7,262 bases of DNA from Leptospiraceae bacterium. Its GTDB lineage: Bacteria; Spirochaetota; Leptospiria; Turneriellales; Turneriellaceae. Positions 6,290-7,262 of this stretch are shown here, piece by piece. The notes under the pieces are model-generated. The model did not search any database, was not told the DNA's origin, and saw nothing but the letters and a program-made list of their open reading frames with translations. The stretch is from positions 1 to 7,262 of the forward strand of contig JANWWX010000063.1 of assembly GCA_025057195.1 (NCBI GenBank), written 5' to 3'. Position 1 is the stretch's first letter. Each line of letters begins with the position of its first letter. The translations under genes were made by a program, and so were the position numbers.

Positions 6290-7262
6290 TAAAAAAGCCG
6301 GAGCTGCTTTTCGGCCAGGGCACGGCGTAAGTCTTCTAAAAGGGCAATACGCTCCGCCAGCAAGCGCTGCATCTGCACATCATAGAACCGGTAGAGATTT
6401 CGGCCGTCCGATTTGGCATGGTACATCGCCACCTCAGCACGGCGCAGGATTTCATCGACGGAGCTTTCACTACCGCGAAACAGCGCGATACCGATACTAC
6501 AAGTACCCTCGTAGTCGCCGAGGCCACGCCCGGTCAGTGCCACCGGGAGCGATAAGCTGTGGAGGATAGTGCGGGCAACCTCAGCGACCTCATCAGCAGC
6601 CGCCTGTGTGTCGGTGGCCAATTCTCCGAGCACGACAATAAACTCATCACCGCCTAACCGGGCCACGGTGTCTCCTGGCCGTACACAGCGCACCAAACGC
6701 CGTGCCTGGAGCACCAGCAATTCATCCCCAGCCTCATAACCGCGGGTGTCGTTGAGGTCTTTGAAATGGTCGAGATCCACCAAAAGCAACGCTGCGTGCT
6801 GCCCGGTGCGCGCGCTCAGTGCGATTGCCTGCTCCAGTCGGTCTAGCAGCAGCCGGCGGTTCGGTAGTGAAGTTAAAGGATCGTAAAAAGCTAAGTTTTC
6901 GAGTTGTGCTTCGGTATTTTTTTGCTCGGTAATGTCAGTGACCGCACCGAGTAGTTTGATCACAGCACCGGTTGCCGGATCGCGTACCGGCCGTACCTGA
7001 TCGCGTAGCCAGCGTGTTTTTCCCTGAGCTGTGGTGATGCGGTACTCGGTCGTGACAGATTCCCCCGCCAGCAACCTTGGTAAATTTTGTTCGAGGATAG
7101 CCCGGTCGGCAGGATGCACAACATTAAGCCATCCACCCTTTTGCTCTAATGTCTCTCGGGTGTAACCCGTGGTGCGCTCAAACGCACCAGCATAAATTTC
7201 TGGCAGCAAATTGGGCTGCGTTAAATCCACCTGATAGACATAATCGGACGCGAGCTCCGTGA
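6166..7262 (-). CDS. PAS and GGDEF part (first reading frame), 5'-partial
   Basis: Numbering from the in-frame GTG at 7230 as residue 1, a PAS/PAC domain spans the window edge to about residue 105. It has TGYTRETLEQKGGWLNVVHPADR (21-43), a TTEYRI strand and the PAC ending LLGAVTDITEQKN (93-105). The GGDEF domain follows from LAFYDPLTSLPNRRLL (113-128). It shows the metal-binding Asp152 in VDLDHFKDLND, the product-binding inhibitory site R184-P-G-D187, and the active-site GGDEF at 193-197 in the usual five-residue spacing from that site. It ends with SIGIALF and AEVAMYHAKSDGRN. The synthase is therefore predicted active and subject to feedback inhibition. After Tyr314 the frame leaves the EAL homology, runs 40 unrelated residues rich in Cys and Ser, and stops at TGA 6168-6166. 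GTG 7230 lies inside the PAS fold, so it is unlikely to be the real start. Confidence 0.85.
   Translation of the reverse strand, partial: TELASDYVYQVDLTQPNLLPEIYAGAFERTTGYTRETLEQKGGWLNVVHPADRAILEQNLPRLLAGESVTTEYRITTAQGKTRWLRDQVRPVRDPATGAVIKLLGAVTDITEQKNTEAQLENLAFYDPLTSLPNRRLLLDRLEQAIALSARTGQHAALLLVDLDHFKDLNDTRGYEAGDELLVLQARRLVRCVRPGDTVARLGGDEFIVVLGELATDTQAAADEVAEVARTILHSLSLPVALTGRGLGDYEGTCSIGIALFRGSESSVDEILRRAEVAMYHAKSDGRNLYRFYDVQMQRLLAERIALLEDLRRALAEKQLRLFYSRSSIPSGVSLGPKHCCAGCTRHVAGYLPCSSFRLPNTVA
6291..6296 (-). repeat. T6 homopolymer at the frameshift point
   Basis: On the minus strand, CGG CTT TTT TAC AGC is read in the GGDEF frame; adding one T, or slipping back one base, gives CGG CTT TTT TTA CAG, which joins the EAL frame as RLFLQPQ. 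Losing one C from an original TAC CAG (RLFYQPQ) is equally able to explain the shift. A weak 5-bp stem (6287-6283 with 6269-6265, 13-nt loop) lies three bases downstream. Confidence 0.7.

Larger units (their letters stand above)
5591..7262 (-). pseudogene. PAS-GGDEF-EAL cyclic-di-GMP synthase/phosphodiesterase, 5'-partial, frameshifted
   Basis: This is a single ancestral gene read on the minus strand from beyond the right edge to the TGA at 5593-5591, interrupted by a one-base frameshift at about 6297-6289. It combines a PAS sensor, a GGDEF domain that makes cyclic-di-GMP from two GTP, and an EAL domain that breaks it down to pGpG. Homology runs uninterrupted across the two frames: the first ends in LRRALAEKQLRLFY and the second resumes at once with QPQFDSQRRIIGAEALLRW, with no residues lost. 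The frame is also open from 7230 to the window edge (TELASDYVYQ precedes the GTG), so the N-terminus is missing and may hold more sensor or membrane segments. Every catalytic motif I can check in both domains is intact, which argues against long-term decay. Whether it is a true pseudogene, a sequencing error or a recoded gene cannot be decided from the sequence alone. It sits upstream of the AAA+ gene in the same direction. Confidence 0.8.

Noticed and set aside
5820..6569. A 249-codon plus-strand frame opposite the GGDEF-EAL gene
   Set aside because: The Ser/Arg-rich product is typical antisense shadow sequence; the minus strand carries intact GGDEF and EAL motifs over the same bases.

Overview
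The window holds two gene blocks that converge near position 4325. On the plus strand are three tightly packed genes: a lipase-chaperone-like membrane-anchored protein (4-1068), apolipoprotein N-acyltransferase Lnt (1070-2734) and a bifunctional NAD(P)H-hydrate epimerase/dehydratase (2774-4333). On the minus strand are a PAS-GGDEF-EAL cyclic-di-GMP enzyme that enters from the right edge (7262 to 5591) and a stand-alone AAA+ ATPase (5568-4315). The last plus-strand and last minus-strand genes overlap tail to tail by 19 bases. Almost every base is coding. The only gaps are 39 nt (2735-2773) and 22 nt (5569-5590). I see no tRNA, rRNA, CRISPR array, insertion sequence or prophage feature.

The organism is a Gram-negative-type (diderm) bacterium, because Lnt and a lipase-foldase-like protein both work at the inner membrane and periplasm. 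The GC content is moderate, GTG and TTG starts are used, and Shine-Dalgarno sequences are mostly weak. From the style of the Lnt and AAA+ proteins I would guess a leptospire-like spirochaete (Turneriella/Leptonema type). This is an impression, not a demonstrated assignment.

The plus-strand genes probably form one transcript. The first two act at the periplasmic face of the inner membrane (folding of an exported protein; final acylation of lipoproteins). The third is a cytosolic repair enzyme for damaged NADH/NADPH and shows no obvious functional link beyond co-transcription. The minus-strand pair looks like a second transcript.

The most notable feature is a one-base frameshift in the PAS-GGDEF-EAL gene. 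It lies exactly at a run of six T (minus strand, 6296-6291), at the first strand of the EAL domain. All visible catalytic motifs on both sides are intact, so the change is either very recent, a sequencing error, or a slippage-controlled switch between a GGDEF-only and a GGDEF-EAL protein. The second point of interest is the lipase-chaperone-like protein: it keeps the repeated helical motifs of the family but lacks the signature RxxFDY motif and has no lipase gene beside it within the window. I did not find a clearly new multi-gene system here.
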